Positions 1 to 5,271 of a DNA stretch of 7,520 nucleotides are shown here, in pieces. The translations under genes and the position numbers were made by a program. Every line of letters starts with the position of its first letter. Position 1 is the stretch's first letter. Origin of the DNA: Lentisalinibacter sp964602525 (lineage in GTDB: Bacteria; Pseudomonadota; Gammaproteobacteria; Steroidobacterales; Woeseiaceae); NCBI GenBank assembly GCA_964602525.1, contig CAZRSA010000133.1, positions 1 through 7,520 of the forward strand, in the 5' to 3' direction. The notes beneath the pieces were generated by a model, which worked only from the letters and a program-made list of their open reading frames with translations, made no database searches and was not told the origin of the DNA.

Positions 1-293
1 CGATGGTAGAGCGTGAGCGCAAGCGTCTGAAGACGGTAGAGCGTTACGCGCGCAAGCGGGCCGAACTGAAGGCAGTAATCGCCAGCCCGCAGAGTTCCGA
101 CGAAGAGCGGCGCGCCGCCCAGGCCAGGCTGCAGGCGCTGCCGCGGGATGCGAGCCCGGTGCGGCTCAGGAATCGCTGTGCGATCTCCGGCCGGCCCCAT
201 GGCTACTACCGCAAGTTCGGCCTGGCGCGCAACAAGCTGCGCGAGGCCGCCATGAAGGGCGAGATTCCGGGTCTCACCAAGGCGAGCTGGTAA
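1..293 (+). CDS. rpsN: 30S ribosomal protein S14, 5'-truncated by window edge
   Basis: S14 binds the 3' major domain of 16S rRNA in the head of the small subunit. The visible part begins at an ATG at base 3, but this is probably an internal methionine: gammaproteobacterial S14 is about 101 residues and begins MAK-x-S before the aligned position, so about five codons lie upstream and bases 1-2 end the preceding codon. The 96 visible residues carry the family signatures KRAELKA, LPRDASP, RNRC, SGRPHGYYRKFGL and the exact C-terminus GEIPGL-x-KASW. It is the long form without CxxC zinc ligands (C-minus type), as in E. coli. The TAA at 291-293 is followed 14 bases later by rpsH. The family assignment is certain; only the true start is missing. 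Confidence 0.97.
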   Translation, partial: MVERERKRLKTVERYARKRAELKAVIASPQSSDEERRAAQARLQALPRDASPVRLRNRCAISGRPHGYYRKFGLARNKLREAAMKGEIPGLTKASW

Positions 294-294
294 C

Positions 295-300
295 GGAGGT
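295..300 (+). promoter_or_regulatory. Ribosome binding site of rpsH
   Basis: GGAGGT lies one base after the rpsN stop codon and 7 bases before the ATG at 308. It is a near-ideal Shine-Dalgarno sequence and supports the ATG at 308 over the second in-frame ATG at 314. Confidence 0.8.
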
Positions 301-307
301 TGATGAT

Positions 308-703
308 ATGAGCATGACCGATCCCATCGCCGACATGCTGACCCGCATCCGCAACGGTCAGAAGGCGCGCAAGGTGAGCGTCACCATGCCCGCCTCGAAC
401 ATCAAGGCGGCCGTGGCCGAGGTGCTGAAGGACGAGGGTTACGTCGCGGACTACCGCATCGAGGGCGAGGGCGCGAAGCGCGAACTCACCGTCGATCTCA
501 AGTACTTCGAGGGCGCGCCGGTGATCGAGCGCATCCAGCGGGTGAGCCGCCCCGGCCTGCGTATCTACCGTGGCAACGACGACATCCCGCGGGTGCTCGG
601 CGGCCTCGGCGTGGCTGTCGTGTCCACCTCCGCCGGGCTCATGAGTGACCGGGAGGCCCGGGCGAAGGGTATCGGCGGAGAGGTGCTCTGCGTCGTCTCA
701 TAA
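308..703 (+). CDS. rpsH: 30S ribosomal protein S8
   Basis: S8 is a primary 16S rRNA binding protein that organises the central domain (helices 20-22) of the small subunit. In E. coli it also represses the spc operon by binding the mRNA near rplE, which would lie upstream of this window. The 131-residue product (E. coli 130) starts MSMTDPIADMLTRIRNGQ, the classic N-terminus, which fixes the start. RVSRPGLRIY lies near residues 80-90 and the C-terminal RNA-binding signature STS-x-G-x-M-x-D-x-x-AR near 106-118. It is preceded by a strong GGAGGT. Its last codons and TAA stop lie in the first copy of an 18-base imperfect tandem duplication (689-724). The rplF reading frame is in phase with rpsH across the 39-base spacer, separated only by this TAA. 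Confidence 0.98.
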   Translation: MSMTDPIADMLTRIRNGQKARKVSVTMPASNIKAAVAEVLKDEGYVADYRIEGEGAKRELTVDLKYFEGAPVIERIQRVSRPGLRIYRGNDDIPRVLGGLGVAVVSTSAGLMSDREARAKGIGGEVLCVVS

Positions 704-724
704 GGATGCGTCGTCTCCCAAGGG
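689..724 (+). repeat. 18-base imperfect tandem duplication spanning the rpsH stop
   Basis: Bases 689-706 (TGCGTCGTCTCATAAGGA) are followed immediately by 707-724 (TGCGTCGTCTCCCAAGGG), identical at 15 of 18 positions, including the first 11. The first copy contains the last four sense codons and the TAA of rpsH; the second copy has lost the TAA and is non-coding spacer. The simplest explanation is a slippage duplication that lengthened the rpsH-rplF spacer. This is direct observation; the mechanism is inference. Confidence 0.8.
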
Positions 725-742
725 ATAGAACGAGTCAGGAAA

Positions 743-1276
743 ATGTCTAGAGTCGCAAAACAACCCGTAGCGCTGCCCAAGGGCGTGGAGGTCACCGTGA
801 ACGGTGTGGCCGTCACCGTCAAGGGCCCGAAAGGCGCGCTGGAGATGGAGCTCAACCACGAGGTGGAGCTCGGCCAGGAAGAGGGCACTCTTACGCTGAA
901 GCCGCGGTCGGGTTCGCGTTTTGCCGTCGCCATGGCCGGTACCACCCGTGCGCTGCTGGCCAACATGGTCCGGGGCGTCACCGATGGCTTCGAGCGCAAG
1001 CTCGAGCTCCGCGGCGTCGGCTATCGGGCCCAGGCGCAGGGCAATATGCTGAATCTGACGCTCGGTTTCTCTCACCCGGTGGCCTACCAGGTGCCCGAAG
1101 GCGTGCAGGTGGAGACGCCCAGCCAGACCGAAGTGGTCGTGCGCGGCTCCGACAAGCAGAAGGTGGGCCAGGTTGCCGCCGAGATCCGTCGCTTCCGTCC
1201 GCCGGAGCCCTACAAGGGCAAGGGCGTGCGCTACGCGGATGAGCGCGTGGTGATGAAGGAAGCGAAGAAGAAGTAA
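743..1276 (+). CDS. rplF: 50S ribosomal protein L6
   Basis: L6 binds 23S rRNA near the sarcin-ricin loop and helix 97 at the base of the L7/L12 stalk and helps form the factor-binding site. The 177 residues equal the E. coli length. The N-terminus MSRVAKQPV fixes the ATG at 743. The two L6 repeat domains occupy roughly residues 11-82 and 90-164. Signatures are the ELRGVGYRAQ and LGFSHPV block (about 89-113) and the C-terminal RRPPEPYKGKGVRYADE type motif, here RFRPPEPYKGKGVRYADE. The ribosome binding site is poor: AGGA at 737-740 is only 2 bases from the start, so translation may depend on ribosomes arriving from rpsH 39 bases upstream. That coupling is inference. Confidence 0.98.
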   Translation: MSRVAKQPVALPKGVEVTVNGVAVTVKGPKGALEMELNHEVELGQEEGTLTLKPRSGSRFAVAMAGTTRALLANMVRGVTDGFERKLELRGVGYRAQAQGNMLNLTLGFSHPVAYQVPEGVQVETPSQTEVVVRGSDKQKVGQVAAEIRRFRPPEPYKGKGVRYADERVVMKEAKKK

Positions 1277-1284
1277 CCGGTTCC

Positions 1285-1289
1285 GAGGA
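1285..1289 (+). promoter_or_regulatory. Ribosome binding site of rplR
   Basis: GAGGA lies 9 bases before the ATG at 1299. A second AGGA (1294-1297) is probably too close to the start to be used. The first supports the start that gives the expected MRLDKK N-terminus. Confidence 0.6.
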
Positions 1290-1298
1290 TTTCAGGAT

Positions 1299-1658
1299 AT
1301 GAGACTGGACAAGAAACAGAGCCGGCTGCGCCGGGCCCGCCGGACGCGGGCCAAGATCAGCGAGCTGGCCGTGCACCGCCTCAGCGTCCATCGGACGCCG
1401 CGGCACATCTACGCCCAGATCATCTCGCCGGACGGGGCGAGCGTGCTGGCGAGCGCCTCAACGGTGCAGAAGGAGCTCCGTGACAAGGTGAAGAACACCG
1501 GCAACGCGGAGGCGGCCGCCGAAGTGGGCCGCACCATCGCCGAGAAGGCGAAGGCCGCCGGTGTCGAGTCGGTGGCGTTCGACCGCTCCGGGTTCCGCTT
1601 CCACGGCCGCGTGAAGGCCCTGGCGGAAGCGGCGCGCGAGGCCGGACTGCAGTTCTAG
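1299..1658 (+). CDS. rplR: 50S ribosomal protein L18
   Basis: L18 binds 5S rRNA and, with L5 and L25, anchors it in the central protuberance of the large subunit. The product has 119 residues (E. coli 117). The basic, arginine-rich N-terminal tail (residues 1-20, MRLDKKQSRLRRARR) is typical. Conserved blocks follow: VHRTPRHIYAQ near 30-40, ASTVQK near 53, and the C-terminal FDRSGF-x-x-HGRVKALA and AAREAGLQF, which match the family almost exactly. It starts 22 bases after rplF. The TAG is followed by an AT-rich patch and a GC hairpin before rpsE. Confidence 0.98.
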   Translation: MRLDKKQSRLRRARRTRAKISELAVHRLSVHRTPRHIYAQIISPDGASVLASASTVQKELRDKVKNTGNAEAAAEVGRTIAEKAKAAGVESVAFDRSGFRFHGRVKALAEAAREAGLQF

Positions 1659-1670
1659 GATTTTTGAATA

Positions 1671-1690
1671 CCCGCCGGGCGAGAGGCGGG
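1671..1690 (+). promoter_or_regulatory. Stem-loop in the rplR-rpsE spacer
   Basis: CCCGCC (1671-1676) and GGCGGG (1685-1690) form a perfect 6-base-pair GC stem with an 8-base loop. It sits between a TTTTT run (1661-1665) and the rpsE start, ending 17 bases before the ATG. No T tract follows on either strand, so it does not look like an intrinsic terminator. It could be an mRNA-stabilising or translation-modulating hairpin. The structure is read directly; any role is inference. Confidence 0.5.
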
Positions 1691-1707
1691 ACATCGGGTA
1701 GTGACAC

Positions 1708-2208
1708 ATGGCAAGAATGGAACAAGGTAGCGACGATCTTCTCGAGAAGCTGGTGACCGTGAACCGGGTTGCCAAGGTCGTGAAGGGCGGTCGCCAGTTC
1801 GGTTTCACGGCGCTGACCGTGGTCGGCGACGGTGCCGGCAAGGTCGGTTTCGGCTACGGCAAGGCACGCGAGGTGCCAATCGCTATCCAGAAGGCGATGC
1901 AGGCCGCAAGGAAGAATCTGAAGTCGCTGCACCTGAAGGACGACACGCTGCAGTACGAGGTGAAGGGCCGGCACGGCGCCACCAAGGTGTTGATGCAGCC
2001 GGCCTCGGAAGGTACCGGCATCATCGCCGGCGGCGCCATGCGCGCGGTGTTCGAGTGCGCCGGCGTGCGCAACGTGCTGGCCAAGAGCTACGGCTCGCGC
2101 AACCCCATCAACGTGGTGCGTGCGACGATCAACGCGCTGCAGTCGGTACATTCTCCGAACCGTATCGCGGCGAAGCGCGGCAAGAAAGTGGAAGACATAC
2201 AGGGCTAG
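1708..2208 (+). CDS. rpsE: 30S ribosomal protein S5
   Basis: S5 lies at the body-head junction of the small subunit, affects translational fidelity and mRNA entry, and carries the loop where spectinomycin-resistance mutations arise. The 166 residues (E. coli 167) contain the N-terminal dsRNA-binding-like domain (about 11-75, with VNRVAKVVKGGR, FTALTVVGDG and GFGYGKAREVP) and the C-terminal domain (about 82-155, with QPASEGTGIIAGGAMRA and NVLAKSYGS). The spectinomycin loop residues KGGR (26-29) are of ordinary type, so nothing suggests target-based resistance. The ATG at 1708 gives the usual MA-x-x-E start; a second ATG at 1717 would remove it. The upstream ribosome binding site is weak (GGGT at 1696-1699) and sits just below a GC hairpin. 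Confidence 0.98.
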   Translation: MARMEQGSDDLLEKLVTVNRVAKVVKGGRQFGFTALTVVGDGAGKVGFGYGKAREVPIAIQKAMQAARKNLKSLHLKDDTLQYEVKGRHGATKVLMQPASEGTGIIAGGAMRAVFECAGVRNVLAKSYGSRNPINVVRATINALQSVHSPNRIAAKRGKKVEDIQG

Positions 2209-2212
2209 CACC

Positions 2213-2413
2213 ATGGCCAAGGCACAGGGCAACGGACAGAAACTGAAGGTGACGCTGGTGAAGAGCCGCCATGGCCGGCTCGCCAGCCATAAGGCCTGCG
2301 TGGCGGGGCTGGGTCTGCGCAGGATCAACCAGACGGTCACCGTCGAGGATACGCCGGAGAACCGGGGCATGATCAACAAGGTGTCCTATCTCCTGAACGT
2401 AGAGGAAGAGTAG
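2213..2413 (+). CDS. rpmD: 50S ribosomal protein L30
   Basis: L30 is a small 23S rRNA-binding protein of the large subunit. The product has 66 residues; E. coli L30 has 59. The core is canonical: LKVTLVKSRHGRL-x-x-HKA near residues 11-29, then GLGLRRIN and the C-terminal EDTPENRGMINKVSYL. The N-terminus MAKAQGNGQK is about seven residues longer than in E. coli before the first beta strand. The frame stays open upstream into rpsE, but the ATG at 2213, four bases after the rpsE TAG, is the natural start. No strong Shine-Dalgarno is present (only GGG at 2202-2204), which fits translational coupling to rpsE. Confidence 0.96.
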   Translation: MAKAQGNGQKLKVTLVKSRHGRLASHKACVAGLGLRRINQTVTVEDTPENRGMINKVSYLLNVEEE

Positions 2414-2415
2414 AG

Positions 2416-2850
2416 ATGCGTCTGAACACGCTTAAGCCTGCAGAGGGCAGCAAGAAGGCCGGCAAGCGACTTGGCCGCGGCCATTCCGCGGGCCAGGGCA
2501 AGACCAGCGGCCGCGGCCAGAAGGGCCAGCACGCCCGCTCAGGCGGCTATCACAAGGTGGGCTTCGAGGGCGGCCAGATGCCGCTCCAGCGCCGCCTGCC
2601 GAAGGTGGGTTTCAACTCGGTCAGCCGTGATTCGAGTGCGGAGGTGCGTCTGCACGAGCTGGCGAAGGTGGATGCGGACACCATCGACCTCGATGCCCTG
2701 CGTAAGGCGCACGTCATCGGCGGCAGGGTGGTGAAGGCGAAGGTGATCGCTTCCGGTGAACTGACGAAGGCCGTGAAGCTCAAAGGAATCAAGGTGACCC
2801 CAGGCGCCCGGAAAGCCATCGAGGCGGCCGGCGGGTCCATCGAAGACTGA
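2416..2850 (+). CDS. rplO: 50S ribosomal protein L15
   Basis: L15 is a late-assembling large-subunit protein whose extended N-terminal tail threads into 23S rRNA. The 144 residues equal the E. coli length. The start MRLNTLKPAEGSKKAGKRLG is the family N-terminus. The glycine- and basic-rich extension (about residues 10-60) holds GRG-x-x-x-GQGKTSGRGQKGQ, then GFEGGQMPLQRRLPK-x-GF (about 50-68), and the globular C-terminus ends GARKAIEAAGGSIED. Only two bases separate the rpmD TAG from this ATG. AGAGGAA at the end of rpmD (2401-2407) supplies the ribosome binding site, so the two genes are almost certainly translationally coupled. Confidence 0.98.
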   Translation: MRLNTLKPAEGSKKAGKRLGRGHSAGQGKTSGRGQKGQHARSGGYHKVGFEGGQMPLQRRLPKVGFNSVSRDSSAEVRLHELAKVDADTIDLDALRKAHVIGGRVVKAKVIASGELTKAVKLKGIKVTPGARKAIEAAGGSIED

Positions 2851-2884
2851 CGAACGGACTGAAGGAACATCCGAGGCAGACTGA

Positions 2885-2909
2885 CAGCCGGCGCGATGCG
2901 TCGGCGCTG
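2885..2909 (+). promoter_or_regulatory. Stem-loop immediately upstream of the secY ribosome binding site
   Basis: In the 72-base rplO-secY spacer, CAGC (2885-2888) pairs with GCTG (2906-2909) and CGGCGC (2889-2894) pairs with GCGTCG (2898-2903, one G-U pair), around a GAT loop with a 2-base bulge (2904-2905). That gives about ten base pairs ending 3 bases before the secY Shine-Dalgarno GGAA at 2913. No T run follows, so termination is unlikely. It may tune ribosome access to secY, which is needed at lower levels than ribosomal proteins. The role is inference. Confidence 0.5.
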
Positions 2910-2912
2910 AAC

Positions 2913-2916
2913 GGAA
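2913..2916 (+). promoter_or_regulatory. Ribosome binding site of secY (decides a GTG start)
   Basis: GGAA lies about 6-7 bases before GTG at 2923. An in-frame TGA at 2908-2910 excludes an upstream start, and the next in-frame ATG (2953) would remove the conserved MAK N-terminus. Confidence 0.6.
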
Positions 2917-2922
2917 AGCAAA

Positions 2923-4284
2923 GTGGCGAAAGCACCCAGTAACAATCCGGCAATGGCACTGGCCCAGAGCGGGAAGCTCAGCGAGCTGCGACAGCGGCTG
3001 CTCTTCCTGATCGGGGCGCTGGTGGTCTATCGCGTCGGTACCTTCATTCCGGTGCCCGGCGTGGATCCCATTGCGCTGTCGAGCTTCTTCGACCAGCAGT
3101 CAGGGAACATCCTGGGGCTGTTCAACCTCTTCTCGGGCGGCGCGCTGCAGCGCTTCGGCGTCTTCGCGCTCGGCATCATGCCCTACATCTCCGCCGCCAT
3201 CATCATGCAGATGGCCGCGGTGGTGGTGCCGAGCCTCGCCCAGCTAAAGAAGGAAGGCGAGTCGGGGCGGCGCAAGATCACCCAGTACACCCGCTACGGC
3301 ACCGTCGCACTGGCCCTGTTCCAGTCGGTGACGGCCGCCTACGCCATCCAGAACCAGCCCAACCTGGTGATCAACCCGGGTCCCGGCTTCCTGTTCACCG
3401 CGGCCATCACGCTGGTGACGGGTACGGTGTTCCTGATGTGGCTGGGCGAGCAGATCACGGAGCGGGGCATCGGCAACGGTATCTCCATCATCATTCTGGC
3501 CGGTATCGTGGCGGGCATGCCCGGCGCCATCGCCGGCACGGCCGAGCTGGTGCGCAACGGCGAGATGGCACCGGCCTTCGCCATCCTGATTCTGCTGGCC
3601 ATCGTCGCCGTCACCGCCTTCGTGGTGTACATGGAGCGGGCCCAGCGGCGCATTACCGTGAACTACGCGCGGCGCCAGCAGGGGCGGCGTATGTATGCCG
3701 CCCAGAGCACGCACCTGCCGTTCAAGATCAACATGTCGGGCGTGATCCCGCCGATCTTCGCCTCCAGCATCCTGTTGTTCCCGGCCACGCTGGCCCAGTT
3801 TGCGGGCACCAGCGCGGATCCCACCTGGATCCAGCGCACGCTGCAGAACATCGGCACCAGCATGGGCCCGGGGCAGCCGGTCTATATGCTGCTCTACGGC
3901 GTCCTGATCGCCTTCTTCTGCTTCTTCTACACCGCACTGGTGTTCAACTCGAAGGAGACGGCGGACAACCTGAAGCGCTCCGGTGCCTTCATCCCCGGCA
4001 TCCGCCCCGGCGCGCAGACGGCCGAGTACATCGACCGGGTGCTGACGCGGCTGACTTTCTGGGGTGCCATCTACATCACGGCCGTATGCCTGATGCCGGA
4101 GTTCGTGCGGCTGTTCTACCCGAGCATCCCGTTTTACTTCGGCGGCACGTCGCTGCTCATCCTGGTGGTGGTCGCGATGGACTTCATGTCACAGCTGCAG
4201 GCGCACATGATGTCTCACCAGTACGAAGGGATGATGAAGAAGGCCAATCTGAGGAATTACGGTCGCGCGGGCCAGATCCGCTGA
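2923..4284 (+). CDS. secY: Protein translocase subunit SecY
   Basis: SecY is the channel-forming subunit of the inner-membrane SecYEG translocon, which passes unfolded proteins to the periplasm with SecA and inserts membrane proteins from the ribosome. The product has 453 residues (E. coli 443). It shows the expected ten hydrophobic segments, at roughly 24-42, 78-100, 124-144, 157-177, 185-205, 218-238, 275-295, 320-340, 377-395 and 405-425. The plug region FNLFSGGALQR lies near 67-77. Cytoplasmic signatures are KKEGESGRRKI-x-QYTRYGT, LGEQITERGIGNGISIII, RRQQGRRMYAAQSTHLP and PGIRPG, whose R361 corresponds to E. coli R357, important for SecA-driven export. The C-terminus KKANLRNYGR carries five extra residues (AGQIR). 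The start is GTG. It follows rplO after the longest spacer in the window. Confidence 0.98.
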   Translation: MAKAPSNNPAMALAQSGKLSELRQRLLFLIGALVVYRVGTFIPVPGVDPIALSSFFDQQSGNILGLFNLFSGGALQRFGVFALGIMPYISAAIIMQMAAVVVPSLAQLKKEGESGRRKITQYTRYGTVALALFQSVTAAYAIQNQPNLVINPGPGFLFTAAITLVTGTVFLMWLGEQITERGIGNGISIIILAGIVAGMPGAIAGTAELVRNGEMAPAFAILILLAIVAVTAFVVYMERAQRRITVNYARRQQGRRMYAAQSTHLPFKINMSGVIPPIFASSILLFPATLAQFAGTSADPTWIQRTLQNIGTSMGPGQPVYMLLYGVLIAFFCFFYTALVFNSKETADNLKRSGAFIPGIRPGAQTAEYIDRVLTRLTFWGAIYITAVCLMPEFVRLFYPSIPFYFGGTSLLILVVVAMDFMSQLQAHMMSHQYEGMMKKANLRNYGRAGQIR

Positions 4285-4296
4285 CGGCCCGGTGAC

Positions 4297-4300
4297 GGAG
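4297..4300 (+). promoter_or_regulatory. Ribosome binding site of rpmJ
   Basis: GGAG lies 7 bases before the ATG at 4308, in the 23-base spacer after secY. It supports translation of this very short gene. Confidence 0.7.
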
Positions 4301-4307
4301 AAAGACC

Positions 4308-4421
4308 ATGAAGGTTCGTGCATCAGTCAAGAAGATCTGCCGCAACTGCAAGATCATCCGGCGCAACGGCGTCGTGCGTGTCATCTGTACGGATGCGCGA
4401 CACAAGCAGCGGCAGGGTTAA
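4308..4421 (+). CDS. rpmJ: 50S ribosomal protein L36, zinc-binding (C-plus) form
   Basis: L36 is the smallest large-subunit protein and binds 23S rRNA near the factor-binding region. The 37-codon frame begins MKVRASVKKICRNCK and ends TDARHKQRQG, matching the 37-residue bacterial family. The zinc ligands are all present: C11, C14, C27 and H32. This is therefore the C-plus form, as in E. coli rpmJ, not the zinc-independent paralogue. It closes the spc block, 23 bases after secY and 55 bases before rpsM, its place in gammaproteobacteria. In E. coli it has also been named secX. The gene is short, but homology, ribosome binding site and position make it certain. Confidence 0.97.
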   Translation: MKVRASVKKICRNCKIIRRNGVVRVICTDARHKQRQG

Positions 4422-4476
4422 CCGAGAAGGAAGCCCCGCACAGGGCGGCCAGCAAAAGAGAACAGAGGATTTATCA
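4422..4476 (+). promoter_or_regulatory. rpmJ-rpsM spacer, likely alpha-operon mRNA leader
   Basis: In E. coli the alpha operon is repressed by S4 binding a pseudoknot formed by the rpsM leader and its first codons. This 55-base spacer holds a short hairpin, GCCC (4433-4436) with GGGC (4443-4446) around a 6-base loop, and GAGGAT (4465-4470) placed for the GTG at 4477. I cannot establish a pseudoknot by eye, and I see no convincing -35/-10 promoter. The S4 control role is inferred from gene order only. Confidence 0.35.
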
Positions 4477-4833
4477 GTGGCGCGTATAGCAGGCATAAAC
4501 ATCCCGGTGCACAAGCACGTGGCGATAGCGCTAACCAGCATCTACGGCATCGGCCATACCACGGCGCGCAAGATCTGCGACGCGGCCGGTATCGCGCCGG
4601 ACGTTCAGGTGAAGGATCTGGCCGAGCCGGAAGTGGCCCGGCTGCGCAACGAGGTCGCCCGTTTCATGGTCGAGGGCGATCTGCGCCGTGAGCAGTCCAT
4701 GAACATCAAGCGGCTGATGGACCTCGGTTGCTACCGGGGTATCCGCCATCGCCGCGGCCTGCCGGTGCGCGGCCAGCGCAGCCGCACCAATGCGCGGACC
4801 CGCAAGGGCCCTCGCCGTCCGGTCCGCAAGTAG
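4477..4833 (+). CDS. rpsM: 30S ribosomal protein S13
   Basis: S13 sits at the top of the small-subunit head, contacts the P-site tRNA through its C-terminal tail and forms intersubunit bridges with 23S rRNA and L5. The 118-residue product equals the E. coli length. It begins at GTG, reading MARIAGINIPVHKH, the invariant family N-terminus. The frame stays open upstream across rpmJ, but homology and GAGGAT (7 bases upstream) fix the start at 4477. The helix-hairpin-helix region ALTSIYGIG-x-TTA lies near 17-32. SMNIKRLMDLGCYRG is near 72-86, and the basic tail RHRRGLPVRGQR followed by TNARTRKGPRRPVRK binds rRNA and tRNA. First gene of the alpha operon, whose E. coli counterpart is the target of S4 repression. 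Confidence 0.98.
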   Translation: MARIAGINIPVHKHVAIALTSIYGIGHTTARKICDAAGIAPDVQVKDLAEPEVARLRNEVARFMVEGDLRREQSMNIKRLMDLGCYRGIRHRRGLPVRGQRSRTNARTRKGPRRPVRK

Positions 4834-4866
4834 GCGCCGGGCATCAGATTCGAGTAAGGACATAAG

Positions 4867-5259
4867 ATGGCTCAAGCGAAGAAAACGACCACGCGGAAGA
4901 AGGTCCGCAAGCAGGTGCAGGATGCGATCGCGCACGTGCATGCCTCCTTCAACAACACGATCATCACGATCACCGACCGCCAGGGCAATGCGCTTTCCTG
5001 GGCGACGGCCGGTGGCTGCGGCTTCCGCGGATCGAGGAAATCGACGCCCTTCGCCGCCCAGGTGGCGGCCGAGAAGGCCGGCAAGGCGGCGCAGGACTAC
5101 GGCGTGAAGAATCTGGACGTACGCGTGCGCGGGCCGGGCCCGGGACGCGAGTCCGCGGTGCGCGCGCTGAATGCCGTCGGTTTCCGTATTCAGACTATCG
5201 AAGACGTGACGCCGATACCCCACAACGGGTGTCGTCCTCCGAAGCGTCGTCGGGTATAG
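4867..5259 (+). CDS. rpsK: 30S ribosomal protein S11
   Basis: S11 lies on the platform of the small subunit, near the E-site mRNA and helix 45, and helps shape the Shine-Dalgarno binding region. The 130-residue product (E. coli 129) has a variable basic N-terminus (MAQAKKTTTRKK), then HASFNNTI-x-TITDRQGNAL near 25-43, GFRGSRKSTPFAAQVAAE near 52-69, and the C-terminus DVTPIPHNGCRPPKRRRV. The Asn-Gly pair at 120-121 matches the site where E. coli S11 carries isoaspartate. AAGGA (4856-4860) lies 6 bases before the ATG. It follows rpsM after 33 bases. Confidence 0.98.
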   Translation: MAQAKKTTTRKKVRKQVQDAIAHVHASFNNTIITITDRQGNALSWATAGGCGFRGSRKSTPFAAQVAAEKAGKAAQDYGVKNLDVRVRGPGPGRESAVRALNAVGFRIQTIEDVTPIPHNGCRPPKRRRV

Positions 5260-5264
5260 GTAAA

Positions 5265-5268
5265 GAGG
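5265..5268 (+). promoter_or_regulatory. Ribosome binding site of rpsD, unusually close to the start
   Basis: GAGG (in TAAAGAGGATC) ends only 3 bases before the ATG at 5272, less than the usual 5-9. No better-placed alternative start exists, as MARYLGPK is the invariant S4 N-terminus. The rpsK stop is 12 bases upstream, so translational coupling may compensate. Confidence 0.55.
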
Positions 5269-5271
5269 ATC

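Noticed and set aside
3..5. ATG at base 3 as the true rpsN start
   Set aside because: Alignment to S14 places this methionine at about residue 6; the MAK-x-S start must lie outside the window.
1653..1670. Promoter in the AT-rich patch before rpsE
   Set aside because: TTGAAT could pass for a weak -10, but no -35-like hexamer lies at 16-18 bases upstream.
1671..1690. Intrinsic terminator between rplR and rpsE
   Set aside because: The stem is followed by ACATCGGG on the + strand, and the TTTTT run lies on the wrong side. On the minus strand the run reads as A.
1420..2379. Long minus-strand open frame (319 codons) opposite rplR, rpsE and rpmD
   Set aside because: It lies antisense to three unmistakable ribosomal-protein genes; its His/Arg/Leu-rich translation has no recognisable domain. 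Long antisense frames are expected where third codon positions are GC-rich.
3438..4295. Alternative + strand frame of 285 codons inside secY
   Set aside because: The translation is rich in His, Arg and Gly with no hydrophobic segments or family motif, whereas the secY frame is conserved over its full length.
4318..4476. Upstream extension of rpsM overlapping rpmJ
   Set aside because: The frame is open, but S13 begins MARIAGINIP in the whole family and a good ribosome binding site precedes the GTG at 4477.
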